From assembly GCF_030272615.1 (NCBI RefSeq), contig NC_081407.1:267291574-267355573 (forward strand): a DNA stretch of 64,000 nucleotides, given 5' to 3'. Source of the DNA: Cryptomeria japonica. Taxonomy: Eukaryota; Streptophyta; Pinopsida; Cupressales; Cupressaceae. Positions 1 through 10,767 of this stretch are shown here, piece by piece. The position numbers were made by a program, and so were the translations under genes. The stretch's first letter is position 1, and each line of letters starts with the position of its first letter. The notes beneath the pieces were generated by a model. It made no database searches, was not told where the DNA came from, and worked only from the letters and a program-made list of their open reading frames with translations.

Positions 1-498
1 TTGTAATTTATCTATGTTTGTTTTCTTGCTTGTTTCTTGTGCTTGTGATCTGGTATTACATTGGCAAGGTGATCCTCTTTGTTGAATTTGGGGGAGTCAG
101 TATTGTTTATGGATTTCTCCGTGACTCTCTTAGTCTGGCATTGTCATAAGAGAGATGTCATAGAGTATCCATTGTTGTGTTCATGCTTGCTTATGCATAG
201 ATTTTGTTACCTTGATCTTTGTTGAGTTTGTGATCATATTGGATATGTTATCAAGCCAAATGAGGGTCTCTATGAGTCTCTCTGTGGGATTTTTGGCCCA
301 ATAGTTGGGGAATATGTTTTGGTATATCTTTCATTATAGTCCATGTTTTCTTATATTATTTATATAAATCCCTTCGTTTAGCCTAGGCATCTCTTTTGAG
401 CCCTTATTTAAGAGTTTTCGTGATCCTTTGAATTTTCTTTTCTTGCCAAAAGTTTTATCTGTCCATGTCTGATTTTGAACAAACTCACTAAAACCTTA
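1..498. other. Unassigned AT-rich DNA
   Basis: No open frame of meaningful length and no recognised domain. A purine run near 89-97 (GGGGGAG) resembles an LTR-retrotransposon polypurine tract, but no LTR pair can be linked to it inside the window. It is probably decayed repeat DNA. Confidence 0.4.
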
Positions 499-708
499 TA
501 TGTGCTAAAGTTTTTGTCATATGCACCACTTTACATTTCATATGGGCTTTTCTATTTATTGTATGCGCTATTATGTTGATTATATGCGCTAAAGGTTTTA
601 TGATATGCACTGAAAGATATTTTATATGCATTGTAGGAATTTGTATATGTGTTGCAGAACGTAATATATGCACTGCATTGCATTTTAAATGTGCTAAAAT
701 ACGATGTT
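499..708. repeat. 21-bp minisatellite, ten degenerate copies
   Basis: A degenerate unit with core TATGCGCTAAAG recurs at an exact spacing of 21 bp. The TATG (or AATG) cores start at 499, 520, 541, 562, 583, 604, 625, 646, 667 and 688. Because 21 is a multiple of three, the minus strand stays open across almost the whole array (488-673) and reads as a heptad pattern, each unit carrying His followed by Ile or Met (for example AHIINII). No indel has disturbed the phase in ten units although the bases between cores have diverged. No start context, neighbouring exon or known protein supports real translation, so the open frame may simply follow from the repeat length. Confidence 0.85.
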
Positions 709-2650
709 AAAGTGTTTTACTCAGTTTTGTCATTCTGTTCTGATTTTTATGGATCTGTTCCTATACCAGAGGTGTATGTTGAGGTTTTCCAGCATTGTAT
801 TTTATCTGATTTGGCTATTTATTATGGTATTATGCTTCGAAAAGTTGACATGTCTTGTCGTAGTGGTTTTATGCTTCTTCACTTTGTTGATATGTCGTGA
901 TTATGAGGTTTATGCTTTATGTTTGGTCTAGCAAGTTGACGAGTCTTGTTGTTGAGGATTATTTCATGTTTATGGCAGATGTCGATTTCCCTCGAGATGA
1001 CTTTTGATTCATTATTTCACATTGAGGCTATTGATTGGATTTGAATGCATATAAGTTTCTTATGGATTATTTTGGATGTTTCTATGAGCCTCCTTGTTAG
1101 GGGGAGTGGGCTTTCATGTGATGATCGGGGTCATGAGAGATAGGCTGCTAGGAGGTTCCTTGTAAGGATGCTTAGAGTCTAGACCGCCAGGACACATTGG
1201 AAGTTTTCCTTATAGTAAATAAGTGATAACATTAATAATTAATTAGAGGGTTGGGTAATTAGGATTCATCTAATCAAGATAATTAATAGTTGTGAGCCCC
1301 AAGACTTGATCCTAGGGAGGATGTTTTAGGATAAGATTGGGAAGGCCATTGCGATGGCATGTCAATCTCCGTTGATTCTCTCATAGGTTGGGATGGCTCT
1401 ACATGTCTATTAGGATTATGCCTTTCAGGGCAGTGTTTTCTATGTTTTGGAGGATAGCATGTGATGACACTCCACTCCTACATGTGTTCTTTGCTTGTTT
1501 TTCGCCTATATCTTGATTGATTGGTACGCCTTTGGGAGTTTGTATTTGTGATTGCCTTGTGATTGACTTATGATTATGTATTGTGGTAGTGCTTGATTTG
1601 TTGATTCTCTTTGGTTGTTAGGTGTCAGCTTAGGTCTAGAGTGTATGTTGGGACCTTGTGTCATCTCCTAGCACGAGGGGTGGTTCCTTTGGTTCCACAT
1701 GGTCGGGTGGTTGATGCCTTCTTCCATTGGGATGTCTTCTTGGATTCTTCATGTGTGGATTTGGATGATTCTTTATTGCAGTAGATGGATGTAATTGATA
1801 TTAAGGTATTTGTAATGTATCTATCATGTAAATGATGTAGATAATATTATGTATTAGGTGAGCTATGCTCTTGATGTATATATCTTGTATTTGTTATAGT
1901 GGATGTTGCCTTAGGACTTGGCATATGATTTTAGAGATAAACCTTGAGATGTATTATGCATTTATCTTGAAATGAAGAAGATTCATATTATTGGATATTT
2001 GCAATGGAATTCATGTGAATGGATTTGTCATGGTGTCGGAATTATGGTTGGTAAATGATATTGTGTTTATGTAGATGGCATTTATATTTATGTTCATGCT
2101 AAAGGATAGGAAGGAATAAGGAATCATGCATAGCTTTTAAGATGATGTTGATAAATGGGTTATGATCATTGCACTTTGCATTTAGGTAATCTTGGTAAAA
2201 GGGAAAAGTGATTAAGATAGAAAAAGAAATGGTTATGGGGATTAGGAACTTTTGGAATTGGTTAATAAAATGAACTTAAGAATTGGATTGGGTTTGCATT
2301 GGAAGTATAGCATATCATGTTGGAATAAAAGATAGTAAGTTTCATATCATGAAAGATGGGGATTAAGTGTATTGTTTCGGTAATGAATATCTTAGGTGTT
2401 GTAATGGAAATGAGTAGATTGTTGTTGCTTATGTTGGTAATATAAGTAATGACGTTGAGATACCCTAGGGAGATGATAGTGTTGTTATGTTATTCCACTT
2501 GCGTAATTAGTTTCATGTATTATGATTCATGTTCGTAATGATTAAATGTTATTTAAATTTTTTTTTTATCTTCATTAGTATGTTAGTTGCTTTATTTCCC
2601 TAGGGTATTCTGGTGGGCATTACTCTTTGTGGAAGACAAGTTAGGAGGGT
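709..2650. other. Unassigned, probably decayed transposon DNA
   Basis: No convincing coding sequence. A GGGGGAGTGGG tract near 1099-1109 resembles a polypurine tract. I looked on the plus strand for a reverse transcriptase upstream of the RNase H remnant at 2651 and saw no FADD or YxDD-type motif. Confidence 0.35.
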
Positions 2651-3195
2651 CAGTCATCCCCTCCTCCTCAACGAGTCCTAAAAATTAATACTAATGGTTC
2701 ATCTTGGGGGAGTCTTGGTCATGTTGGTATTGTTGGGGCTGGGAGGGATAGCTTGGGGTTTGTCTAGTTTATTTTTCCATTTATAAGGGACTTCACATGA
2801 ATAATTATATGGATGCTCTTGTCATTTTGTGTGCTATGGAGCGTAGTTGTGTTCTTGACTAGCAATGAATTATTTGTGAATCTGATTCTCAGGTGGTAGT
2901 TACTTTGTTGAAGGATAAGTGTTTAGATGATGTTAGTTGGCATCTAGCTCTGGTTATTAGACATATTCTTCGGTTGTGCGACTCTCTAGAATCTGTTATT
3001 TTTATACACATCCCTAGGGAATGGAATGGAGTAGTAGATTGTCTTGCCAAATGGGCCTCTGATCAGACTTAGGGTTAGAATTTTTGGATCAACATCAATT
3101 ACCTTTGGAATTGTCTCATATGTTACAACAATTAGTGGATTTGGACAAGGCTTATGATGGTAGAGGTGATCCATTTATTCATCTAGGTCCTTAAA
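2651..3195 (+). pseudogene. RNase H (RVT_3-type) remnant, LINE-like
   Basis: The frame from 2651 reads a proline-rich linker, then LKINTNGSSWGSLGHVGI, the start of the plant RNase H-like RVT_3 fold found in LINEs and in orphan RNase H proteins. After a frameshift near 2797 the reading resumes with an acidic ESDSQ motif and continues through HIPREWNGVVDCLAKWASD, the last catalytic Asp segment. A further shift near 3070 opens a tail of about 40 residues ending HLGP and a stop at 3193-3195. The first catalytic Asp of the KINTDGS motif reads Asn here, and stops interrupt the middle (near 2860). The domain is therefore dead. No reverse transcriptase is visible upstream, so this is either a 5'-truncated LINE tail or a degraded orphan RNase H gene. 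Confidence 0.7.
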
Positions 3196-4000
3196 AACTA
3201 CATGCTTAGATTATTATTATGACAAGTTACTTGCTAATTTTTTTTCAAAGAACTTGAGAGGCGATTCATTTAGATGGTAATATTTCTTGCCTCATTCTTC
3301 TATATATTATTTTATTAATTAAATAAATGATTTAATGGACCCTTTTCACTTAAATAATAAGCCTAAGATAATTATCACTCATATTATATAATATAAGTAA
3401 GAAGACCATAGGGAAAATAATATTATGTGTTGATATTTCAAGGTATATTACTATTATGAGTTTCACATTACTTGGTGAGCTTCAAACTTTATTTATTGGG
3501 ATTTTAATTCCATAATCAAACAAACACTTATTTTGCAAGCCTTGTCATTTTTTTAAAATTATTTATATATTTGTGTTTTTATTAAGAAATAATATTTTAT
3601 AGCATCATGTTTCTAACACTTCTATTTATTTCCAAGGGTTAACATCAATATCAAACATGAAAAGGAGAAATTTAGATCCAAATAGATTTATAGAATCCAT
3701 TAAATTATAGGAGCCTCTACCAATGTTATATTGGCACATATTTTGGAACAAATTATTTTTTCAATTTTCCTCTCTTAAGTTAATAGATATAGACTTGAGC
3801 TACACAACATAATATTTGTGTGTTTATAAAATTTAAGACATGCCATTTTAAAAAAGGGATGATACAAGTTGAGGCTAATCATATGGAATTGAATAATGAA
3901 GAGACTTCTAATGTTAGTGATGATAAGTATATGCACATTCTGATTATCACAGTTCACAATATGTTGAGGCTATAATTTGAGGTTGTATAACAACGTAAAC
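3196..4000. other. AT-rich intergenic DNA
   Basis: No domain, RNA gene or clear repeat seen. The short open frames here have no recognisable content. Confidence 0.4.
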
Positions 4001-4004
4001 ATAA

Positions 4005-5097
4005 GGGTGAACTCACAATAATGGTTCCCACTTTTTTGCCACTTTTGACACTAAGATGAACAATTTTAAAATAATCTTCAACTTCCGACAACTATAACTT
4101 TTAAAATATTAAGAATTTGAAGATGATGTAAATTAGTGATTTGTAGAATTTTGTCTGTAGATTCTATATATATTTTTTTCAAATTTTTTTGAAGGATTTT
4201 TAAATTTTTTTTTCCATCTCCCTCGAAAAGTAGTTTTTTACAACAAACTACATTTTTTAAGAGTGATGTGCCTCCCAAAACACATAACTTTTTTTCTATA
4301 AATGATAAAAACTCAATTCTTTCGAATTTTGGTTTGTAACATCAATATCCAAGGCTTGCAGTTGGTTTGATAGTGATATGTTCAATATTTTTCATTTTAT
4401 TAAGTTTTGAAGTCCGACTAGTCATAATTCAGAGATAGGTTTATGTTTGAACACATAACTTATTCTATATATATCGAAATTCAATTTTATTTTATTTTTT
4501 AGAAAGAAGACATCAATACCCAGGGCTTAGATATTTTTCAGAATTTTTTTGAATTAGTTTCCTATTTTTCCCAATGTGTTGAACAGAGAAGTTCATGTTC
4601 GGTGAAAAACCTATATTTGGTAAAATTAAAAAAACAAGTTCATAATAAACTCAATATGTAATAAAATTATATTCATTGGAAAGCTTGCTTCAAGGACTAT
4701 AATACTACATTTTGGGTTGTCAAGATCATTCCATTTGAGCCTTCAACCAGAGGTTTCAAGGCCAAAAATCTGCAAAAAAATGTAGAAATCTCCAGAGAAG
4801 TGTTAAAAAAGGGGTTCGAACGAAGGGGGGTTCGAGCAAACCCCCATTTTTAGGGGGGTTCGAATGAAGGGGGGTTCGATCGAACCCCCGTGCTATAATT
4901 GAAAAAGGACATAAACGGGCATTAAAGGTGCTTCACTCGAAAGATGGGGTTCGAACGAAGTGGGGTTTTCACTTGAACCCCAAAGGGTATTCCGTTCGAA
5001 CACCCCCACTTCGCTCGAACCCCCCGTAAACAAAATTTTTCACTTTCGCCAATTTCCTTCGTTGGCAAAAGTGGGAACCAGCTTTGTGAGTTCACCC
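4005..5097. mobile_element. MITE-like DNA transposon, 4-bp TSD (ATAA)
   Basis: The two ends are inverted copies. The left end reads GGGTGAACTCACAA, three unmatched bases, then TGGTTCCCACTTTT; the right end reads the same in reverse complement, so the TIRs are about 36 bp. The flanks carry an identical ATAA (4001-4004 and 5098-5101), taken as the target duplication. No transposase is encoded, so it is non-autonomous. Inside lie a diverged direct repeat of about 90 bp (4281-4370 and 4452-4545) and a cluster of GGGGTTCGAACGAA palindromic motifs. A 4-bp duplication does not fit hAT (8), Mutator (9-11), Harbinger (3), CACTA (3) or Tc1/mariner (2), so the superfamily is left open. Confidence 0.75.
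4811..5025. repeat. Cluster of palindromic TTCGAACGAA motifs
   Basis: Short motifs of the form GGGGTTCGAACGAAGGGG, GGGGTTCGATCGAACCCC and GTTCGAACACCCCC occur six or more times in both orientations. They make a GC-rich, foldback-prone stretch inside an AT-rich element. The function is unknown; hairpin-rich subterminal DNA is common in non-autonomous DNA transposons. Confidence 0.7.
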
Positions 5098-5101
5098 ATA
5101 A

Positions 5102-5702
5102 GGGAAAAGGTAAAATGCATGACTTATCATTTGTGTTGATCCTTCAAAGTATGCTTCACACTTTGGCATTTGTACATCATTATTTCTCTCAGAGAGACAC
5201 TTCATGATGAAATAGATAGTTCCATTGGGTCATGAAATATAATGATACATTTTAAAATCATATTGATATAAACTCAATTGTTGGAGATGAATTTGTTGGT
5301 TAAATCTCTTACCTATATCTCTTATCACATGTCTTTCATATGATTTTCACTTGATCTTATCACTTTGAGGACAAGGTTATTTTTTTGGTAACATAGATGC
5401 ATCCATTATTGTTTTGATTGTTTGAATTACAAGAAAAAAGTGGAGGCATCTTTCATCTCCTATATTACATGCAAATATGTCCCACTAAGGCAACTGTTTC
5501 ACATATTTTATTTTATTTTCTTATTTAGTTTGACATTTCTCATGTTATCATGGTGGTGATTTTTATTTAGTTTACTTGATTATTCTTAAGTTTTATATAA
5601 TAGTTATCATTATTATTTGTATCCTCTCTCTCACACACATGCATTGTATATACTTTTGCATCTAATCCCTTTGTCAAAAAATAAAAAATCAAGGGGTGTA
5701 TT
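5102..5702. other. AT-rich intergenic DNA
   Basis: No gene seen. This is the left target flank of the Gypsy element at 5703-20264; the ancestral sequence would have continued at 20265. Confidence 0.4.
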
Positions 5703-6853
5703 TGTAATGTATGGAAAATTGGGAATCAGGGTCTCACTGAGTAAATATACCAAATAACCCAATTAACACCATTACAATAAAACAAGGTTGAACCCAATAG
5801 ATCTAGGCTCAATCCTAATGGCGAAAGGTCTAAGATTATAATTGGATTCAATGGTTGGGGTTGCTTATCCTTTTTATTAGTTGAATTTATAAGGTAATTG
5901 TGAAATTAGGGAAAACCCATGAATAATTGAAGTAATCTGACAGAAACAATAAGCTATAAATGTCTCACAGAGCCACTAAATGAGATATGGGAAAAAGAAT
6001 ATGTTTAGAACCTATTCTCAGAAGTTCGACTTGATTTTTCAGGATCAAATAGCACAAATCCACCTTGGTCCTTTGAGTTTTTCACCATTAAAAGTTGAAC
6101 CTATTCATCGCTGTCGATAATACCGGATTCCCTGAGTACAACTCTTGCACCTATTTCCTACACATATAAAGAGATGGAAAGATGTTGGGAATAAGGGTTT
6201 TCCTTAAGTTAAACCCCAACTTTGGAATTAAAAATGAAATTGAATTGATAAATGTAATGAAAGACTGTAATGAAATACTTTCCTTTTGAGGGAAAGGCTA
6301 AAAATGCTTGAAACAATAATGTATATCTTTTTGAAGTTTTCTTTGACCTTCACAAAGGTTTTAGGGTTTCATGTAGGATGTCTTCATAAAACATTGATTA
6401 TGGATGCCACCTTCAATACTTGAAATTGACTTCACTTCTGCTCCAATGTTTGATGAATGACTGATTGCTTGATCACTTGAATTGAATTTCACCAAAGTGT
6501 AATAGAGATATTGATTTCAGTCAAGTTTCAAATGAGAGGGGTAGACTTCCTTTTATAATTATCTGCCCATAAATCAAATTAAATTTCTAGAACAAGATGA
6601 CATGTGATCCAAATTCTTGCTCATTTGTGATGACCATTGTCAAACCCTATTTTAGGGTCTGATTAAGAGGATGCACTGGTCCTGAAAATTAGGAATCCGA
6701 AATGGGGGGAGGAATCGAGCAGATGATGAAAATGTAAGTTTGTAATGGGGTGTGAGCAGAATCAACACTGCAATTAGGCACCGAAAGCTATAATGCCAAA
6801 GTGGGGCCTAGGTGATGACAAAATTGTAATTGAGTACAATTTAGGATGCTATA
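5703..6853 (-). repeat. 3' LTR of the gag-only Gypsy element
   Basis: Collinear with 19010-20264 over its length, with substitutions throughout and roughly 100 bp less sequence. Most of the deficit is the 34-bp tandem repeat present only in the other LTR. On the minus strand a purine-rich stretch (AAAGTGAGGACAAAA, about 6854-6868) abuts its inner edge and could be the polypurine tract. Confidence 0.85.
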
Positions 6854-7037
6854 TTTTGTCCTCACTTTAGTGGGAGTATGAGACTAAGCATACTCACAAT
6901 AAAGTACAAAGTTGCATTGAATTTTTTTACAAAGATATCAAAGAGACAAGACATACTAAGCCCCTAGGGACTTTAGGATCTCCCTACTCTAATATCAAGA
7001 TAAAATGGGCAACATAAGGAAGGAGAAGGGAGATAAT
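6854..7037. other. 3' internal end of the gag-only Gypsy element
   Basis: Non-coding stretch between the Gypsy 3' LTR and the nested Copia insertion. It contains the candidate polypurine tract and nothing else recognised. Confidence 0.6.
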
Positions 7038-8587
7038 TGTTTGCATGTTTGGCATGACTGATATAGATGGAGAATGATGACTGAACTGATACAAGACTGT
7101 TTGAGATGACATTGTGATGAAGAGATTGAGATTGCAGGATGGATGACTTTGATCAACTATTTATGTTGTCATTGATGGCAACTAATGTTTATTCATGTCT
7201 ACTGGTGTTTACTTATGTTGTATTGTGTCATCTAAATATTTTGGTCTACCGAAGAGGGCTTATCGGTAAAGAATCAAGAAACTGAGAATTAGGACCTTAA
7301 CCAGTAAATGAGGAAATATTCTGATTGTATCTAGTGATTGGTGATGATTGAGGCTTTGTGGTTTTGAATGTAAGTTTCTATAATTGTAACATGTATCTAA
7401 CCAGAACTGCATCATGTTGTGACAACCAAAAGTTATGTTTATAATTTTTGTTGAGTTTTTGCCAGGGTTTAAGAAGGGTTTAAGGACTGGTAAAGATTCT
7501 CTTGACTGGTAATGATTTTTGGTTTGATGGTGATCTGCATCAAGTTCACATGTTGATGATAATGTGACACAAACTGCAAGATGTGTTTGAAAGATGTTTT
7601 GGTGCATTTGGAGAGCGAATTTCTTGGGAATGTGCAAAGTGCTTAGTAAAATGAGCTAAGGGTTTGACTTTGTACTAGATTGACTTGTTGTGATGATTTA
7701 TGATCATTCAACGACAGATATTGATTTGTAATTGATTGTAATGATCCATATAATGATTTGTAATGAGTTGTAAAGATCTGTGATGATCTATGTAGTAAGT
7801 CTTAGGGTTTTGATAATGACCTAGTTGTAAAGGTTATTTATGTTGGTAAGGTTGATATTTTGAAGTGCTGGTGATTTTGAGAAGTGTGTGAAGCCGAACC
7901 AGGGTGTGTGAGAAGATCTGCCAGAGTGATGTAGACTTAGAACTTAATTGGATCTGATTAAGCAAATAGTTGAGTTCTATACACAAATCATTCACTATTG
8001 TTCTCTAACAATTACAACAACTAAAATCCCTTAACCGGGTAGGTCCTAATAGACCTCACATTGTAAAATACCCTAAATGGGTGATTCAATATATGAGTTC
8101 TAAATCCTCTTGCTAGGTTGATCCTAAAATATCAAAGCTCCTAACTGGGTTGAGGTAAATCCCTCAACCAGGCGACTCCTAACAGGGTCTACTCCTCACA
8201 AGGTATCATTGTAAGCTTTTAACCGAGCTTGGCTCTTAATAGGACGCATTCTGAAAGAGTGCAAAATATTTGTGGGTACCAATTCCCACCATGGTTTTTC
8301 CCTATTTGGGTTTCTATGTGAAAATCATGTTCATATGGTGAATGTTTTTGATGTGATGGTTTTCTTTACTTTCAGTTTATGCATGGTTAATGAGAACTTA
8401 ATGTGCATCATTTATATATTAGTTTAACAGATGTTTATTAGTAGATACTGGTACTGGTAAATGACTCTAGTGTTGATCTATATTTGATTTGGTGAAAGTT
8501 TTATGAGTCTAAGTTTTCAATTTCAAATTATTGTTAATATTGATTCACCCCCCCTCTCAGTATTAACTAGATCCTCTAAGATTAACA
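7038..8587 (+). repeat. 5' LTR of the nested Copia
   Basis: Begins TGTTTGCATGTTTGGC and ends AGATTAACA, immediately before the primer-binding site. The distal half holds a run of loose CCTAACAGGGT / CAACCGGG motifs (about 8020-8250), then CCACCATGGTTTTTCCC and a C-rich stretch CACCCCCCCTCTCAGTATT. The same layout occurs in the solo LTR at 51296-52813, which marks the two as related families. Confidence 0.9.
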
Positions 8588-8589
8588 AT

Positions 8590-8601
8590 TGGTATTAGAG
8601 T
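8590..8601 (+). promoter_or_regulatory. Primer-binding site (initiator-Met type, decayed)
   Basis: TGGTATTAGAGT starts two bases after the LTR end. It differs from the canonical Copia site TGGTATCAGAGC by two C-to-T changes, as expected from decay. Confidence 0.8.
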
Positions 8602-8648
8602 GTTGGTCCTCTATGTGCAGAAAGCCTAACAACTTGAAGGAAAGATTA

Positions 8649-9600
8649 TGTGAAAGATTATGAAGGAAGGTTACTGAGGGAAACTACTAGATATAGAGTG
8701 ATCAGATGAAGATCTACATTAAAGGAATGGGTTCACAGTATTGGAATCATGTGATAACCAAGTATGTTGCTCCTACTACCAGTCCCTTGGCATTGGGTGA
8801 ACTCAAAGAATAGTAGGAAAAAATTCAAGCTCTTGAAGCAATTGTAAGTACTTTGTCTGACTCTGAGTCTATTGATGTTCATGGATTAGAAACTGCAAAT
8901 GAGGTATGGGAGAAATTTAATTTAATTTAATTTTATGGAGGAGATGAACATGTACAAAGGGTAAAGGAAGAGAGTTTGAGAGGAAAATTTGATGATGTGA
9001 AAATGGTTGATGATGAGAACATATCTCAATATGGACAAATGATTAAGGAAGTTTTAGGTGGTATAAAGAGTTCCAGAGGTAAGATTGAAGATGATATCGT
9101 TGTTAGTAAAAAGCTTAGAACTCTTTTATCGTAGTATTCTATCAGAGTGTCTGCTATTCAAGAATTGAGATCCATTTAAAAAGATAAAGTCACTGTTGAT
9201 TCTCTAATTGGAAAGTTAACTGCATTTGAACTAAACAATTTTTATAATAGTGTTTCCAAACCTTCCGAATATTCTTTTAAGGCTTCTATAACTGGTACAT
9301 CAGCAAGGAAAGGAAAAGATGTTTGTCATAATTATGACTGCAAGTCTAATCATGGTGGTAGCAAAGGTGATGGTGATGATGAAGATCATCTGATGGAACT
9401 TGAGGCATTACTGGCTAAAAGATTCCCTAGATGAACAGGTAAATATAAAGGTAAATTACCCTTGAAGTATTTCTCTTGTAGTAAAATTGGACACATAGTT
9501 GCTAACTGCCCAAACACTGATAAGAAAGAGAAGTTTAGGAGATTCAAAGGAAAAGGCAAGAAACATTGTTATGTTGCAGTGGATGAAGGTGTGACCGATG
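8649..9600 (+). pseudogene. Copia gag (UBN2-type) remnant
   Basis: One frame (phase of 8706) reads SDQMKIYIKGMGSQYWNHV, then an ANEVWEKF segment and a VKEESLRGKFDDVKM segment, the usual course of plant Copia gag, which forms the particle shell and binds RNA. The nucleocapsid motif near 9468-9515 reads YFSCSKIGHIVANCP, so the first Cys of the CX2CX4HX4C knuckle is replaced by Tyr. In-frame stops interrupt it at several points, for example near 8814, 8928, 9134, 9177 and 9434. The true start is not clear; the ATG at 8706 lies inside the domain, and one upstream codon reads stop where Trp is expected. The frame continues directly into protease, as usual for Copia. Confidence 0.8.
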
Positions 9601-10767
9601 ATGAATTAGAAGATGATGACAATGCAGAGATAGTATTTGTTGATGTGAAGGAGGATCTGACTGATGAGAATGCTTTGGTGTCTCATATGGATAACAACGA
9701 TGAATGGATAATAGATAGTGGTTTCTCACACCACATGACCAGTGAAAAAAGTAATTTCTTATCCCTTGAAGAGTTTGATGGAGGTGTTGTAAGATTTGGT
9801 AATGACTCTCCATGCATGGTTAAAGGTAAAGGATCAATTTCATTAAATGAGAAGAATAATGCAGATGATGTCTTTTGGGTTGAAGGACTAAAACATAACC
9901 TCTTGAGTGTTGGACAACTTAATTATAAGGAATATCTACTTGAATTCAAAAGTGGAGTGTGCAAGATTCTTGGAAATAATGGAGAATTGATTGCTACTGG
10001 GAAGCAAACTAGAGGTAATCTATTTCATCTGAATACTAATTTAAATGATTGTTTGGTGGTGAAGATTAAAGACAACTAGTTGTGGCACAAGAGATTTTGT
10101 CATGTCAATTTTGACAATTTGATTAAAGTTAGTAAGTCAAGTATTGTGAGAGGTGTTCCCCATCTTGTGAAACTGCACAATGTGTTATGCAAGGATTGTC
10201 AGATGGGTAAGATGACCTATGTATCTTTTAAGAGTAAGTCTTTCTCTTCAGAGAATATTCTTGATTTGGTTCATACTGATCTTTGTGGTCCTATGAGGAC
10301 TAAGAGCTATTTCGGTGATAAGTATTTTATGATCTTTACTGATGATTATTCCAAGATGATGTGGGTAACTTTTCTGAGAGAAAAGTCTGAGGCATTCAGT
10401 AAGTTTAAATCATTTAAATTTCTTATTGAGAAAGATATCGAGAAGAATCTATAATATTTGAGATATGATCGGGGAGGTGAATTTACTTTTGATGAGTTTG
10501 TGAAGTTTTGTGATGAATAGGGAATCAAGAGGCAAAATGCCAGCTCCTAGAACTCCACCAAAAAATGGGATAGTAGAGAGAATAAATAGAACTGTTCTTG
10601 AAGCTGCTAGAACCATGATGATTCAAGGTGAAGTACCAAAGATGTTTTGGAGAGAAGCAGTTAGCACTGCTATTTATACTTTGAATCGAGTAATTGTCAA
10701 AATAGGTAATAACAAAACACCTTATGAATTATGGCATGGAAAGACTCCTAGTGTAAGTTATTTTTAA
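9601..10767 (+). pseudogene. Copia protease and integrase remnant
   Basis: Protease: WIIDSGFSHHMT at about 9705-9740 keeps the DSG triad, with Phe where Ala is usual. The pre-integrase region follows, ending LWHKRFCHVN at 10080 with HX3H and a CX2C (CKDCQMGK) for zinc binding. The integrase core shows Asp in HTDLCGP, Asp in YDRGGEF and Glu in KNGIVERINRT, all three catalytic residues. Breaks: stops at 10077-10079, 10452-10454 and 10518-10520, and a +1 shift near 10537 that moves PRTPPKNG into the next frame. The enzymes would have cut the polyprotein and inserted the cDNA into host DNA. Confidence 0.88.

Noticed and set aside
4811-5025. CRISPR-like or tRNA-derived repeat (TTCGAA resembles a tRNA T-loop)
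   Set aside because: Units are irregular and in both orientations, no spacer structure or tRNA cloverleaf is present, and the block lies inside a TIR-bounded element of a plant genome.
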